Source: Xiphias gladius
Taxonomy: Eukaryota > Chordata > Actinopteri > Istiophoriformes > Xiphiidae
DNA: 64,000 nucleotides
NCBI RefSeq assembly: GCF_016859285.1
Contig: NC_053413.1
Span: 19,115,501-19,179,500 of the forward strand
Reading direction: 5' to 3'
Shown here: piece by piece, positions 37,301-47,062 of the stretch
Layout of the letters: the number at the start of each line of letters is the position of its first letter
Numbering within the stretch: the first letter of the stretch is position 1
Notes under the pieces: generated by a model
Told to the model about the DNA's origin: nothing
Seen by the model: the letters and a program-made list of their open reading frames with translations, nothing else
The model's database searches: none
Translations under genes and position numbers: made by a program

Positions 37301-38376
37301 CCGGAGACGAAAATGGAAACATGCAGAAAAACACTTTGTTTCTATGAATCAGGAAGGTCTGCTTGCTGCTTTCAGTGACTCCTGCATATTGGTCCGTATT
37401 AACTCGCTATAGTCGTATGATGTTTGTCAGCAGTCAGTGTTCTGAGTGTTCATTTTTTAACGAGAACATAAATTCTACCATCAGAAGTATTTGCCAGCCA
37501 TTTCCATATTTAGTTTTCTGGGAGGCCTTTGACAATTCTAGCAGAACAAATGTGAGTGCTATGATAGAATATTGAAAATGTAACTGTCAAGAAAGAAACC
37601 TGAAGGAGAAGTGTGACCTTTCAAAATGATGGCATTATATTTCAACTTTAAAAATAACATCATGTCTGGGTGAGAATAGGTGGGAGAATTATTCTGAAAA
37701 TGAGAAGCTCACTTAAAACTTTAAGCTGATATTAAAGGATATTAAAGGTCCTGATTCCACCCAACCAACAAGTGGAAGAGAATCGAAATACATTTAATTA
37801 AAGGAATAGTTAAACTTTTTTTTAATAACGCTTTTTCTGCTTCTTGCTAAGAAGCGAGAAGATTGATGCCACTCTCATGTCTGTCTGTTCAGTGTGAAGC
37901 TGGATGGTTACCTTAGTTTACCATGAAGACTGGAAACAGGGAAAGAGCTAGAGAAAAAACTGAAAAAATACCAAACATTCTCGGGTTCTAGCTTCTCAAA
38001 TGAGAGGATTTTCTGCTTTTCATCGTTATATATCATAGTAAACTGAATCTCTTTGGACTTGGGGGCTGTTATTTGGACAAAATAAGGAATTTGAAGATGT
38101 CGGCCTTTGGGAAATTGTGACCTGCATTTTTAACTATTTTCTAAAGTTTTATAGACCTAACGATTAAATGTTTTATCGTGGAAATAATCTTCAGATTCAC
38201 TGGTGAAGAAATGAATCATTATTTGCAGCCACAGTCAGACACAAACCCTCCACCCAAAAAACACGTTGGAACTGAAAAGTCTAATCTCTTGTTTTTTTTG
38301 TCACAGGGAGTACCTGGGAAGACAACTCCAGTCCAGTGATCAGCAGCAAGCTCCAGCCGTAGCGGCTCGAAGCTGA
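14725..38376 (+). CDS. atp6v1h: ATP6V1H, V-type proton ATPase subunit H (complete, 13 coding exons)
   Basis: Subunit H of the peripheral V1 sector. It is needed for coupled activity of the holoenzyme and silences ATP hydrolysis in free V1, on endosomes, lysosomes and secretory vesicles. Exons: 14725-14828, 15798-15897, 16968-17057, 17999-18112, 18989-19093, 20156-20215, 21151-21248, 23313-23505, 27651-27829, 28247-28372, 30388-30489, 32090-32203, 38307-38376. They total 1,455 bases, 484 residues plus TGA, with every junction in phase; the human protein as I recall it is 483. The product runs from [19 protein letters not shown] to a [10 protein letters not shown] tail and is close to human throughout, including [14 protein letters not shown] and [15 protein letters not shown]. 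The start chosen is MDIRG; the human form adds MTK. The fold is an armadillo-like helical repeat N-terminal domain followed by a C-terminal domain. Introns hold only repeats. The largest is 6.1 kb. Confidence 0.98.
14862..15105 (+). repeat. Teleost miniature repeat (CACTCACTGGGCGCC ... GTTGTAGTGGG type)
   Basis: In ATP6V1H intron 1. Contains CACCTGTGCAGTCTAATGCAAT, TTATTATTGAGGTTGTAGTG and a TAATATTTTGTCTGCCCC end. A diverged copy in the same orientation lies at 39,270-39,510, sharing CCTGTGCAGTCTAATGCAAT and GAGGTTGTAGT. Confidence 0.7.
15106..16967. repeat. (TG)n microsatellite 16,285-16,367 within ATP6V1H introns 1 and 2
   Basis: Intronic DNA around exon 2. The TG tract at 16,285-16,367 is about 83 bases with one TGGG interruption, the longest simple repeat in the window. 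Translations of it (poly Cys-Val, poly Thr-His) are artefacts. No other feature recognised. Confidence 0.9.
15798..15897 (+). CDS. atp6v1h: ATP6V1H coding exon 2 (to residue 68)
   Basis: Acceptor CTTCTAG, donor GTATTC. Encodes [16 protein letters not shown] and a diverged segment ([17 protein letters not shown]) where human has MKRSPEEKQEMLQTEGSQ. Confidence 0.96.
16968..17057 (+). CDS. atp6v1h: ATP6V1H coding exon 3 (residues 69-98)
   Basis: Acceptor TTTTTGCTCAG, donor GTACAC. Encodes [16 protein letters not shown] and [11 protein letters not shown]. Confidence 0.97.
17999..18112 (+). CDS. atp6v1h: ATP6V1H coding exon 4 (residues 99-136)
   Basis: Acceptor TGTCACTCAG, donor GTAAAT. Encodes [15 protein letters not shown] and [15 protein letters not shown]. 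Confidence 0.97.
18989..19093 (+). CDS. atp6v1h: ATP6V1H coding exon 5 (residues 137-171)
   Basis: Acceptor TATATTAG, donor GTACAT. Encodes [20 protein letters not shown] followed by the [14 protein letters not shown] stretch. Confidence 0.97.
20156..20215 (+). CDS. atp6v1h: ATP6V1H coding exon 6, likely cassette exon (residues 172-191)
   Basis: 60 bases, phase 0 at both ends. Acceptor CTCTCATTAG, donor GTGAGT. Encodes a Gly/Ser/Thr-rich 20-mer. The mammalian counterpart is an 18-residue segment present in one isoform (SFD-alpha) and skipped in the other (SFD-beta). Skipping here would also preserve frame. Divergent from human, as a flexible insert would be. Confidence 0.9.
20216..21150. other. 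atp6v1h: ATP6V1H intron after the cassette exon
   Basis: Begins with CT-rich tracts (20,305-20,345 and 20,725-20,765), which could bind pyrimidine-tract splicing regulators near the cassette exon, but nothing specific can be claimed. No gene or repeat recognised. Confidence 0.4.
21151..21248 (+). CDS. atp6v1h: ATP6V1H coding exon 7 (residues 192-223)
   Basis: Acceptor TCCTTTGCAG, donor GTGAGT after TG. Encodes [16 protein letters not shown] and [13 protein letters not shown]. Confidence 0.97.
21534..22060. mobile_element. Third Tol2-like hAT miniature element, degraded
   Basis: Starts CAGTGGCAGAAAAGAAATTCAGATC and contains many AAGTAAAAGT motifs, with GTACTAAGTACAGTACAAG near the far end. 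The right terminal repeat is decayed, so the right limit is approximate. In ATP6V1H intron 7. Confidence 0.6.
23313..23505 (+). CDS. atp6v1h: ATP6V1H coding exon 8 (residues 224-288)
   Basis: Acceptor TTCTGTTTCAG, donor GTATGT. Encodes [25 protein letters not shown] and [15 protein letters not shown]. Confidence 0.97.
26668..27136 (-). mobile_element. Decayed miniature element with GCAGTGTTT(C)CC ends
   Basis: Right end, read on the minus strand from 27,136, is GCAGTGTTTTCCATTAATTA followed by CCTAGATTGTGGCGCCCACCA. The same sequence with few changes starts at 32,382 on the plus strand. The left end TGTTTCCCACAGAATTAGAT at about 26,670 is a plausible inverted partner. It contains a CTCCTCCTCCTCCTAC run. 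Confidence 0.55.
27172..27525 (-). repeat. Dispersed teleost repeat, reverse copy
   Basis: Same family as 59,272-59,615 but reversed: starts GACTGCAACTGTCAATTGAT, includes AAACCCAAAGATATTTAAC and ends CTAGTCAATTGATTGACTAATTG. It lies about 125 bases before ATP6V1H exon 9. Confidence 0.65.
27651..27829 (+). CDS. atp6v1h: ATP6V1H coding exon 9 (residues 289-347)
   Basis: Acceptor CTCTTTGACAG, donor GTACCC. Encodes [20 protein letters not shown] and [18 protein letters not shown]. Confidence 0.97.
28247..28372 (+). CDS. atp6v1h: ATP6V1H coding exon 10 (residues 348-389)
   Basis: Acceptor follows a run of about 18 T and AAATCTACAG; donor GTAAGA. Encodes [20 protein letters not shown] and the conserved [13 protein letters not shown]. 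Confidence 0.97.
28373..30387. repeat. ATP6V1H intron 10: dispersed repeat 28,805-29,330
   Basis: Two stretches, 28,805-28,893 and 29,150-29,330, carry TATCTCAACAACTNNTGG, TGTGAAGTTTGGCACAGACATTC and GATGAATCTCAATGACTTTGGTGATCC blocks. The same blocks recur at 52,365-52,640. The first stretch is broken by the foldback insertion at 28,899-29,027. The remainder of the intron shows nothing recognisable. Confidence 0.65.
28899..29027. mobile_element. Small foldback (inverted-repeat) insertion
   Basis: Left arm GGAGTATGTGGGGTTTTGAT (28,899-28,918) and right arm ATCAAAACCCCACATA...CTCC (29,002-29,027) are inverted copies with a small loop-out in the right arm. Between them are two T-rich runs. About 130 bases long and without coding capacity. 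Confidence 0.6.
30388..30489 (+). CDS. atp6v1h: ATP6V1H coding exon 11 (residues 390-423)
   Basis: Acceptor CTTCCTCAACAG, donor GTGAGG. Encodes [20 protein letters not shown] and YVRHYPRGK. Confidence 0.97.
30490..32089. other. atp6v1h: ATP6V1H intron 11, no recognised features
   Basis: AT-rich. 30,560-30,740 is locally richer in GC but shows no splice-bounded open frame. Confidence 0.5.
32090..32203 (+). CDS. atp6v1h: ATP6V1H coding exon 12 (residues 424-461)
   Basis: Acceptor CTCCAATTTCAG, donor GTATGA. Encodes [20 protein letters not shown] and [16 protein letters not shown]. Confidence 0.97.
32382..32475 (+). repeat. Fragment of the GCAGTGTTTCCC element
   Basis: GCAGTGTTTCCCGTTAATTA and CCTAGACTATGGCGGCCCGCCA followed by CGCAGTTTCATAATAAAC match, in the opposite orientation, the right end of 26,668-27,136. 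Confidence 0.6.
32476..37790. other. atp6v1h: ATP6V1H intron 12 (the largest), no genes seen
   Basis: The intron spans 32,204-38,306. This part holds only A/T runs and chance open frames such as 32,804-33,202. T/A homopolymers occur at 35,468, 35,979 and 36,930. No RNA gene or coding exon supported. Confidence 0.5.
37795..38225. repeat. Two adjoining teleost dispersed repeats
   Basis: 37,795-37,950 starts TTAAAGGAATAGTTAAACTT and carries GCGAGAAGATTGATGCCACT, the reversed form of the 165-630 family. 37,985-38,225 carries TTCTAGCTTCTCAAATGAGAG, ATCATAGTAAACTGAATCTC and GGGAAATTGTGACCTGCATT, the 59,272 family. Both end only about 80 bases before the last ATP6V1H exon. Confidence 0.6.
38307..38376 (+). 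CDS. atp6v1h: ATP6V1H terminal coding exon (residues 462-484, stop TGA)
   Basis: Acceptor TTTTTTGTCACAG. Encodes [20 protein letters not shown] then RS and TGA at 38,374. The Gln/Ala tail is slightly longer than in human. Confidence 0.97.
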
Positions 38377-38690
38377 ACAGTTCCTGCGCATGTGTGTTTG
38401 GGTGTTACTGTGTGGATGAGTGTGTACATCGGTCTTTGCCGTTTTAATAATCAGCTGTTCATTTTGTGTAATGACGTGTAAACCACAGGGTGTGGATTCC
38501 ATCTACTCCCCAAATGATCCTCGATGTTACTTGATTTGACTGTCGTGTTTCATGTCGTGCCCTCTCAGCTAAGTGGCGTATGGTGATTGAAGTCGCACTT
38601 TATGTCTGTGATAATGTACAAAACTGCAAGTTATTTAAGTCTTACCTCTACAACATTGTATGTGTCCCAATAAAGATGCTTATCTATGGT
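38377..38690 (+). terminator. atp6v1h: ATP6V1H 3' UTR with polyadenylation signal
   Basis: About 310 bases follow the stop. AATAAA lies at 38,669-38,674, followed by a GT-rich stretch (GGTGCTCCTGTGG) from about 38,688, the usual signal plus downstream element. Cleavage is expected near 38,690. Confidence 0.85.
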
Positions 38691-39269
38691 GCTCCTGTGG
38701 CATGTCTGCATTTCCTGTGCAGGATTCAGTCTTTGCTGAGGTTACAGTTGCTGAATAACAAAGAGATTTACTGAGATCGACTTGATAAGATTAGTGAGTT
38801 TTCTTATCAAACCATATTCGATTGGCTCCCAGGCAGTGGCAGCAGCTCTTGTCAAGACAGGCTGGGAAACACGATTTCTGTTGTCAGATGTTTTTGTCGT
38901 CATGTATACTCTCATCTGCCTTCAGGCTGAAGATGAATGTAACCTTCACAGACATGGATGTAAACTGCAACTTGACTGGTTGGTGGAGGCATACAACCGT
39001 AAGCATCAATTCTAGTTTCCTTTTTTTCTTTATTGTATTATTATTATTATATTGCTATTATATATTAACATCTGTACAACCAAGATACAGCCTCTTTCCA
39101 AACAGAAATTCACCCAAACATGGAGGCAAGAGGAGTCAAGTGGCTTTCTAAAAAATAAAGCAAAAAAAGAAACAACACAGTTTTGAGAGAAAAGACAAAA
39201 GTTAAACTCCTACATGAAAATCAATGTGCTTCTAACTCGTCCTTTCACTTACACATTTACGAAAGAAAT

Positions 39270-39510
39270 ATACACTCAGTGGTCACTTCATCAGTTATAC
39301 CTGTGCAGTCTAATGCAATTCAATTCAACTGCTTTGACATAAATTCTGCCTTTTCAAAGTTGTTTTTGTTTTGTTTTTTTTGACATTGTCGGAAATGTGC
39401 AAATTTAATTCCATGTTTATTACTGAGGTTGTAGTAAAAGGTGGTGGTGTACTAAACTGAATAACATTCAGAGGTGTTTCTAATTTTTAACTTTCCTGTT
39501 TTACATACAT
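39270..39510 (+). repeat. Teleost miniature repeat, second copy
   Basis: Same family as 14,862-15,105: CACTCAGTGGTCACTTCATC, CCTGTGCAGTCTAATGCAAT and TTATTACTGAGGTTGTAGTA. Confidence 0.7.
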
Positions 39511-42500
39511 GACAGGCCAGAATATTAGAAATACTTCTGAATATAATGCAGCTCAGTACAATACCAACAACACTAACTATGAACATGATGCTAAAATCAG
39601 GTAACAACTTCCATTCCTCCTGAAATATAAAATTTTAAAAAGTCTAGGAACCATCTTCTTCCGCAGTCAACACATGTACATGGGTTATGTCATGTCAATA
39701 AGACGCTGGATGCTTCTTGGCAAGCCTTACAGTTTTCAGTGTTGTCTAATAAACGCACAGAAGCTTCGTGTTGCCCCTTAAAGATGCCTCCCTGAACCAA
39801 TGTTAAAAAGTTGTATCTTGCATGAAACAATAACTACAGCGTTCTGCTCTCAAGCCATCCCACAGAAAGGCCAAAACCTCCAGTCCTTGAAACGTTATTC
39901 ACTACTTCTATCTAGAAAATTGAAAACCCATTTGTTGCCGATAAGTGGCTCCTAAAAGAGAACAATTTTGTTACTATCTTGTACAGTAAGTTAGGTTTCA
40001 AATGCCGACGCGAGTTTGTGGATCCACTGTGGAGTGTTCCCATCAGAATTTAAAATTGAATCTGATGTGTCTGACCTCTTTTCCTCTGACCTCAACTGTA
40101 CACACACTTTTCACAGCAACTCCTTCAGTATTTCAGTTCATCCAGCACACACACACTCTGACTGCAACCATCAGTTGTAATGATTACACAGCGACAGAGT
40201 CTTCCTACGGGGGGAAGAGGCAGCTGTTTGAATGTATTTTGACTTCGGTAACAGGAGGTGTTGATGAGGGACTGAGTGAGTTTTGAATGTAACTCAGAAG
40301 CAGCACCCACGGCTGTTTTTTTTTTTTTTTCTACCTACTTGTACCAAGTTTTATGTGCTGTGCTCCCTTTTTATTTTTTTTGTAATGAATCCCTTTAGAA
40401 CAATACAGCTCCATCACTGTCAACACCTTGGAAAGAAAAGCCGTGGGTGTAATCTTATGTTTTGTTTTCTCAAGCTTTCCAAATAATTACCTTGTTATCT
40501 TGACTTAACTCGCCTAACAATCCCGTTATAACTGGATAAAAACAGATTTTCTTTTTCTCTGTCAAGACACATTATTAGTACATACTGTTTACTAATAGGC
40601 ATCTAAAAATATTTAGAAATATTTAAGGTGAACTCCACTGAATTTTACAGACCAGTGTCCGTTTACAGGTCTTGGGGAGTGCTACTGCGCTACCGCTTGA
40701 GTCCACAACGCTACAAGTCGAGTTGCATTGTGGGTAGTGGAGGTGCCAAACTAACAAGAAAAAAAGGGGGGAATGTGTGGAATTTAAAAAAAAAAAAAAA
40801 AAAAGCTATCTCTGTTTCTGCTGCATCGATTTTGATCCTTTTTCTCTTCTAACTACACAATGAGTCTCACTATGTTAGCGCAGTGATAAATTGGCGGAGT
40901 AATCTTTTTTTTACAACATTAAGGGTGTATTATTGTGTAGACTAACTGCTGACAACCACAGACCCACAATCAGTTCCTAATGCACCATAATAGGGAGATT
41001 ATGAGTTATTTTCATTCAGTTACAGCTTGAGGTGGCTGTGATAAAAAAAAAACAAAGAACAAAACAAGAACTTAAATTGCATATTTTTTTAAAATTTGTC
41101 GTGAGATTTCTCTCATGATCAACACATATATACATAGAGGACTGTACTAACGCAATATGATCACAATGCAATTCCGCTGAAAGTTGATGAACTGCTCAGT
41201 CCTACCTTTAATACTTTTATTTTGTAATAATCGATTTGAACAGGCAGCAATGATTAAGCTCCCATTTGCTGCAAGAGCTTCACTTCGTAGACGTGTAATT
41301 TAGAGACGTTAGTGTTTACAACATCCCTGCTCCCAGCTGCTCACAACGCCAGGCTGGCTAGCAGCATACCCATGGGTAGTCTGCTTCCAGATGCCTTCAG
41401 TGCATCGAGTTAAACTCCATGAGGAAAACAGATATGTTTTTCCACTGAGTCCTCTGTGGAAATCATAACACCGTACTCACTCAGACCGAGAATTTCCAAA
41501 CAGAACTAAACTCTTTACTGGAAACACAAGTCTACTTAAACTTTCCAACAGACACCTCGACGTTCTTCTGAATATTAGTTTTTATCGTTGATAGATACAG
41601 AGAACCCACTCAACGTTAACACCCGCGGTCTCTTGAGCGTCTAACTTGTCCTTAAACTTTGTTAGCGAGCATTCAAATCAGGTTTCTGTCTTTGCCAACT
41701 CCGACGCGCTCATCCCTCATGCTTTGACATCTAAAAGGTCTGGAGAGCTGGGATGCACGCAGAGTCAATATTTATGTAGAGGCTCACTGGCTTTGGCTGC
41801 AGTTGCCTGGCCCTGCTTTGCTCTCTGAGCGCTTATTTACAGTGGCTGGTACTCTGTGCTCCCTGTGCATGCTCACCTGCAACTACTGAGTGAACTCTGG
41901 ACCCTGAAACAGATGGGGTTTTTTTTTCCCCACTGCCTTTTTTATTATGCTACCCACATTTGTTGTTCAGGGGCGAAGCACAGGGTGAAACTGGCTGTCC
42001 GTGTGCACAGCGAGCCTCTGAGGTTTGCTTTGTAGATCTCCCCTGACGCAACGCATGTCTCGTTTCTTGTCTCAGCTTTTTCTTCAATTCAGCTTTGTTC
42101 CCTCTCTCTCGTAATGATGTTTGATGTCTGTATATTTAGTAAAGATTCGGGTAATTTAACATGTGACGAGTGTCCGGTTCATGCCTCCAAATTGTTTTTG
42201 CTTGACATCTTCATCTGCTCACCCTGGCAGACTGTTATATCCGCTCACTGAGAGAAGAGTGTTGCTGCCGTGCTTCATCGATCAAATCCCTTTGCTCTTG
42301 TAACCATGGGTCAGAGACTGTCCGTTCCCATAGTGACAAATCAAAACAAGACTCTGCCGACGGCCACACAGCATGAGGCTCAATTTAAGGCTGCATCTAA
42401 GGAAAATCAAAAATGCCAGCGTGTTTACGCCTTGCTCTCGCGCCTGACAATAACATTACGCTGTGGATACCTGTTATCTCATGCTTCCAAATGAACTATG

Positions 42501-42674
42501 CCGTTTGGACACTGGAATCACCGAATTCACAAGGCTTTCAGAGCTCCACTTCATATCGCTTATGACCAAGTGCAGGTGCACAGTAATCTTTTTCCTGCTG
42601 GGCTGTATGCTGTCACACAAGGTTGGAGTTTCGAGCTGTGCCGAACCAACCTTTGTAAATAAAGTCCTGTTTGA
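39511..42674. other. Intergenic DNA between ATP6V1H and the Tc1-like element
   Basis: No supported gene. 40,600-40,745 (TGCGCTACCGCTTGAG, GTTGCATTGTGGGTAGTGGAG) looks like a dispersed repeat but I cannot place it. Homopolymers at 40,318 (T) and 40,787 (A). Confidence 0.45.
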
Positions 42675-43750
42675 AATTATTGGCACCCCTGAATTTCAAG
42701 TACATAATTTAGAATATCTTCAGAAATAAGGCCAAATTAACCCATTTTGTATAATATTTTTAATACAGTGTCAAGGTTACTGAAAAAGAAGCTTCTAAAC
42801 GTTTCTTATAGCCATCTAGAAGCTTCTTCCACCTGTCCGCTGGTAGTTTCTGCCACTGTTTCATTGCTATGCCTTCAAGGTCTTTTAACTTTGCCAGAGT
42901 CCTTTTTGCAATGGCACATTTTAGTTCTCTCCAAAGGTTTTTCAGTGTGATTTTAGGTCAGGACTTACTGCTGTTCAAAACAGTCCATGTTTTCCTTTTC
43001 AACCATTCTTTTGCACTGCTGGATGTCTGCTTTGGGTCATTGTGCTGCTGAAAGACCCTAAGCAGCTCCACCGCATGATCGAAACCTCCACCATGTTTTA
43101 CTGTGGGTAGGGTGAACTTTTCCTGATGGGCTTCATTTTGTCACCTACAAGCAAACTGATGCAATGGAATCCCATAGAGCTCTGCTTTGGTTCAGCTGTT
43201 CATAGAACATTATCCCAGAAAGACTGTGGCTTATCTATGAAAGCTTTGTGCCATTCGTTCAACAGTGTGTGGCGTATGGTACGGGCTTAAAACCACCATT
43301 GCAGATTGCTAAAGGTCAGCCTGAAGCTCTTTAGATGTCTTGTGTGGTGTTTTTTCACAATCCACAGCAACCTTTGCGGACTTCTCTCATTGAGTTTCTT
43401 CTTAGCACCACGTCCTGGAAGCATCTTTACAGTTTTACGACTGTGACACTTCCTGATAACATTATAAACTGCTGAAACCGGAATTTCAGGATCTTTGGCG
43501 GTTGCCTTGTAGCCTTTGGAATTGCTGTGTTTTTTGATAATGGCTTTTCTCTCAGACAGTTTTCTTGTCTTCGCTATTGTGAAAACCAAACTTGAAACAA
43601 TCAGCCCCTTTTCATGAAGTAAAACCATCAGTCATTGGTTAATTCAGGTCATGTGAACACTGAAAACGAAGCAAAGGTGAGTTGCATTTGTTTTTTTATT
43701 TTTATTTTTTCAACTAACTTAAATTCATCAAAAGGATGCCAATAATTGTG
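42675..43750 (-). mobile_element. Tc1-like DNA transposon, complete outline but decayed
   Basis: The ends AATTATTGGCACCCCT (42,675) and, reversed, CACAATTATTGGCATCCTTT (43,750) are terminal inverted repeats. The 1.08-kb length is typical of Tc1/mariner elements. The interior encodes a broken minus-strand transposase. Lies in intergenic DNA between ATP6V1H and OPRK1. Confidence 0.8.
42775..43640 (-). pseudogene. Tc1-like transposase pseudogene
   Basis: The open part at 43,287-43,628 encodes an N-terminal paired-type helix-turn-helix region, with VSAVYNVIRKCHSRKTVKML followed by PGRGAKKKLNERS, the usual Tc1 layout (a GRP-like hook between two DNA-binding helices). Downstream, in several frames with stops, are recognisable catalytic-domain remnants such as HPAVQKNG and TAVSPDLK. 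Multiple stops and frameshifts mean it cannot encode an active enzyme. Confidence 0.8.
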
Positions 43751-44174
43751 TCAAGCTTAAATTCTATGTCTGTATTACTTATTCATCAGTCATCCATTTA
43801 CTTGATTCAGCTGCTGAAGGATGGCACTGATAATGGATGGCACTTCCCAAAATTTATTTTTTTACAAAAACCAAATAACATTTTCATTCCTAAATCAATC
43901 CTTATTATTCAAGAATGGATTATTTAGATCCTTAAGAAATATTTCCACAATTCATAAAATTAAATAAAAAAAATAATAATAACAAAATATCTTAATATCT
44001 TTTTTGGAGACTGTTTGGTTCATTTTTTCTAAAATTGTCACAAAGCTACATTAATGATGTAGCTTAATCTAGATCATTATGTACACTATGTATATACAAT
44101 AACACCCAATATGTATATTTATTTCCAATAAGAAATACTGTAGTTCTGAACATCTGGATTGGATACCATTTGTC

Positions 44175-44560
44175 ACGTTTTCTCAAATTCCCGCATTAAA
44201 GCTGCATCAGTCAATATTTTAGGTGAACGATGGATCAAATGAGAAAGACTAAATGTTAAAGGGGTCTCTCGTACAGACAAACCCACACAATCATTACCAG
44301 CTCTGCAGTCGCTCTCAGCTCTACAGAGCATTTTAGCATCTCTCAGCTCATTGTTTTGGTTGAACAACTTTACTGTTTTGATTCACTCCCACCACTCTCA
44401 TCAGCCCTGTCTGCTGTTTTCAACAATCCCCTCTAAAACCTCACTGTACAGTGACAGCAAGCACGATTACCGATTAGCTGGTGAACTTAGTGGAGCATTT
44501 AGCAACTAAAGCACCGGATAAGGAGAGTGAAAATTGGAGCTGCATTCATCAGTTGCACAG
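44175..44560. repeat. Possible dispersed teleost repeat
   Basis: AAAGCTGCATCAGTCAATAT through CTGGTGAACTTAGTGGAGCATTTAGC resembles a repeat I associate with many fish introns. No second copy is in this window, so the call is weak. Confidence 0.35.
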
Positions 44561-45589
44561 AAACACGACACCAAATGAATGACAATGTTTCCCCCTCGTT
44601 GCGTGATAACGCAGCATGTGAATGAGTACCATCAGTAAGAACAAAGTGACATATGCTAACACATGTACACTATTCTCCTAATATCTGTTGAATCTGTTAA
44701 ATACTGTTGATTTATTCTGCTCTTTTAACAGTTCCATCCTTACTGGCTCTTCTTGCAGGTTCTTCAGGTGCGGAGAAAGTTGAATGTTTCAAAATTTAAA
44801 TAGGCTGTCGAACAGCAATGAACGACCGGGAGAAAAGTTTTAAGAGAAAGAACATGCTTTCTGTGAACTGATCAAGAGGTTGGGTGTTGTCTAGAAGAAC
44901 TAGAGCATCTGAAGTAAGAGTATCTGAATAAGTCTATGCAGACTTTGTACTGCTCCTTCAACAGTGCACTTCTCAAATGTCGGTAATACTATTAAGGACA
45001 AATGTTCTTTGACAATATTTGGACAATCGCAACCAAAAGCGAAGAACATTTTGTTCCGAGCTGTTGTCCGCAGACCAGAACTACAATGCCTGTGCCAGAC
45101 TAGAGCTGAATTCTCTGAAGGGACAATGCAACACATGCCAATCACATTTTCACAGACAAGGTCATTTTCAACCAGAGCAGGATCACGCAGACCTGACGTG
45201 ACCACACCATCTGGAAACCCGTGTCTGAGGGTGATGATCTTTTTGAGGCAGAACAGAATCTGCCTGCAAACCTGCTTTCACACAAATATGTGTATGCTTC
45301 TCAGTTGTTTTTGTGACGTTCATTGTCAAATGAAGTAAACATTCATCAGTTGATAGATTAGGCAATTTTAATGTAAGAGTTGACGTCTGACTCCCAAGAC
45401 CAAACAATGCGGGATACTGAAATGAATATTGTAATCTCCTGGGTCCCTTACCTGAGAATATTGATGCTTTCTCTTGTTTTTGTTAGAGCCATGGCAGGAG
45501 ACTGAGCCGGTAAATTGCTGGAGCATCTTATATGGGAAATTAACTCTGGATACTGATCTGGTTTGATGCCGAGATGAACAATGTCAGAG

Positions 45590-45730
45590 ACATTTATTTT
45601 TTTTAAATTATTTTTTATCTGCGTTTCGGCTTTATTCGTTACAGACAGTAGAGAGTGACAGGAAAGACAGGGGAGAGAGAGGCGCTGACAAGCAGCAAAG
45701 GGACCAGGCTGGATCTGCACCTGGGTCCCA
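45590..45730 (-). mobile_element. tRNA-SINE-like repeat, reverse copy
   Basis: GACAGTAGAGAGTGACAGGAAAGACAGGGGAGAGAG and GGATCTGCACCTGGGTCCCA are the reverse complement of the CT-rich body and head of the units at 8,375-8,735. Confidence 0.6.
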
Positions 45731-47041
45731 GAGACATTTATATTTTACAGTACATGGCTGGTAGAGTCTCCAGATGCAAAGCCAGGACAATGTCCTCAGG
45801 ATAGTGAGAAATTCCAAATTATTTGTTGCTCCACATATGTCGAAATTATGGATTTTTTTAAAACGTAATTTCAGATGAACTCTCGTAATTGTTAGACTAA
45901 TAAAACCCTTTTTAAAACCACATTGGACTATCTTACAAATCCATTGTTACAAAGTTTAAATCAAAACTTTTTGTCTTAGACCATGAGATGTTAACATTTT
46001 GAAGAAGAGTGGTAATCAATGGACAGCGATGAACAAGTCATTTCACGCCTCTTTTCTTTGGTTTTCTCCCCCTCAGGAGATTTCAAGGGACTGTGATGAA
46101 TATAAATCTAGGGTGAACAAGACATTATTACAAGATCTACCATGAATGCGAATGGATCTTGATGGGAGTAATCTGTAGTTAGAGGACTAAAGAAATGGCA
46201 CATGTCATCAATAGGAGCAGATCCATAAACCCCAACAGCATGAAGAACATCATGGAATGGGCCGACTGAATGTCGCTTTACAATGAATAAACTATTAAAT
46301 ATCAGATTAGGATCCCAAGAATAGACAGAAACATGAAGATCTGCATTTTTAAAATGCAGTCTGTTTGTTTTACAAAAAAAAAAAAAAAACAGTGAGTGAG
46401 CTGCTTTGAAACTACACTATGATATAGTTACACCATAACTTAATACCCTGTTTTGTCTTGGAAACGGCCAACTCACAACACCAACTCCCTTTTTACGTTT
46501 CGTTTCATTCCTCCAAAATGTCAAGCCAAGTTTTCATTCTTTCAACCAAACACGTATATACTGCAAGTTCAATACCTTTGGTTTCAGAAAGTTTCTGAAA
46601 CAGCGCGACGAGCTTAAGGTTTATAGGTACAAACTGTGCACATTTGTACTCGGTCAGAAATGTTTCCTCCTTGCGTAACAGGCCTGGCTGAGTGTGGGAG
46701 GGGAGTCAGATATTTTGAAGCTTAATCAATAATATAGTATTAGGATCAAATGCACTGCGGATAGGGAAGGGTTTAGCTGTGAAATCCACATTTTTGCTAC
46801 TGTGACAGAGAGCTTCTTTTATCTCCAAAAACTGCCTGGAAATTGAGGCGGCTGTTTTTCCTTGTAGATGCAACATGGCAAGAAACGTTCCACAGGAAAC
46901 CAACAGTGCATGTGGAGGGGCCATGACGATTGTCAAACCGAGAAGGATGAGCGAAACACACCGAAAAGTGTGACAGTAATCGGCTGGTGAGGCACACTTC
47001 AAAAATCCTTGCTTTGTGCAAAATCATTTGGGACCCCACAG

Positions 47042-47062
47042 ACACACACACACACACACACA
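47042..47062. repeat. (CA)n microsatellite
   Basis: Short CA tract, about 21 bases. Confidence 0.9.

Noticed and set aside
44900..45407. Overlapping open frames on both strands, possible gene between ATP6V1H and OPRK1
   Set aside because: Four mutually overlapping frames with no motif, codon bias or splice context; perhaps an old repeat, but not supportable.
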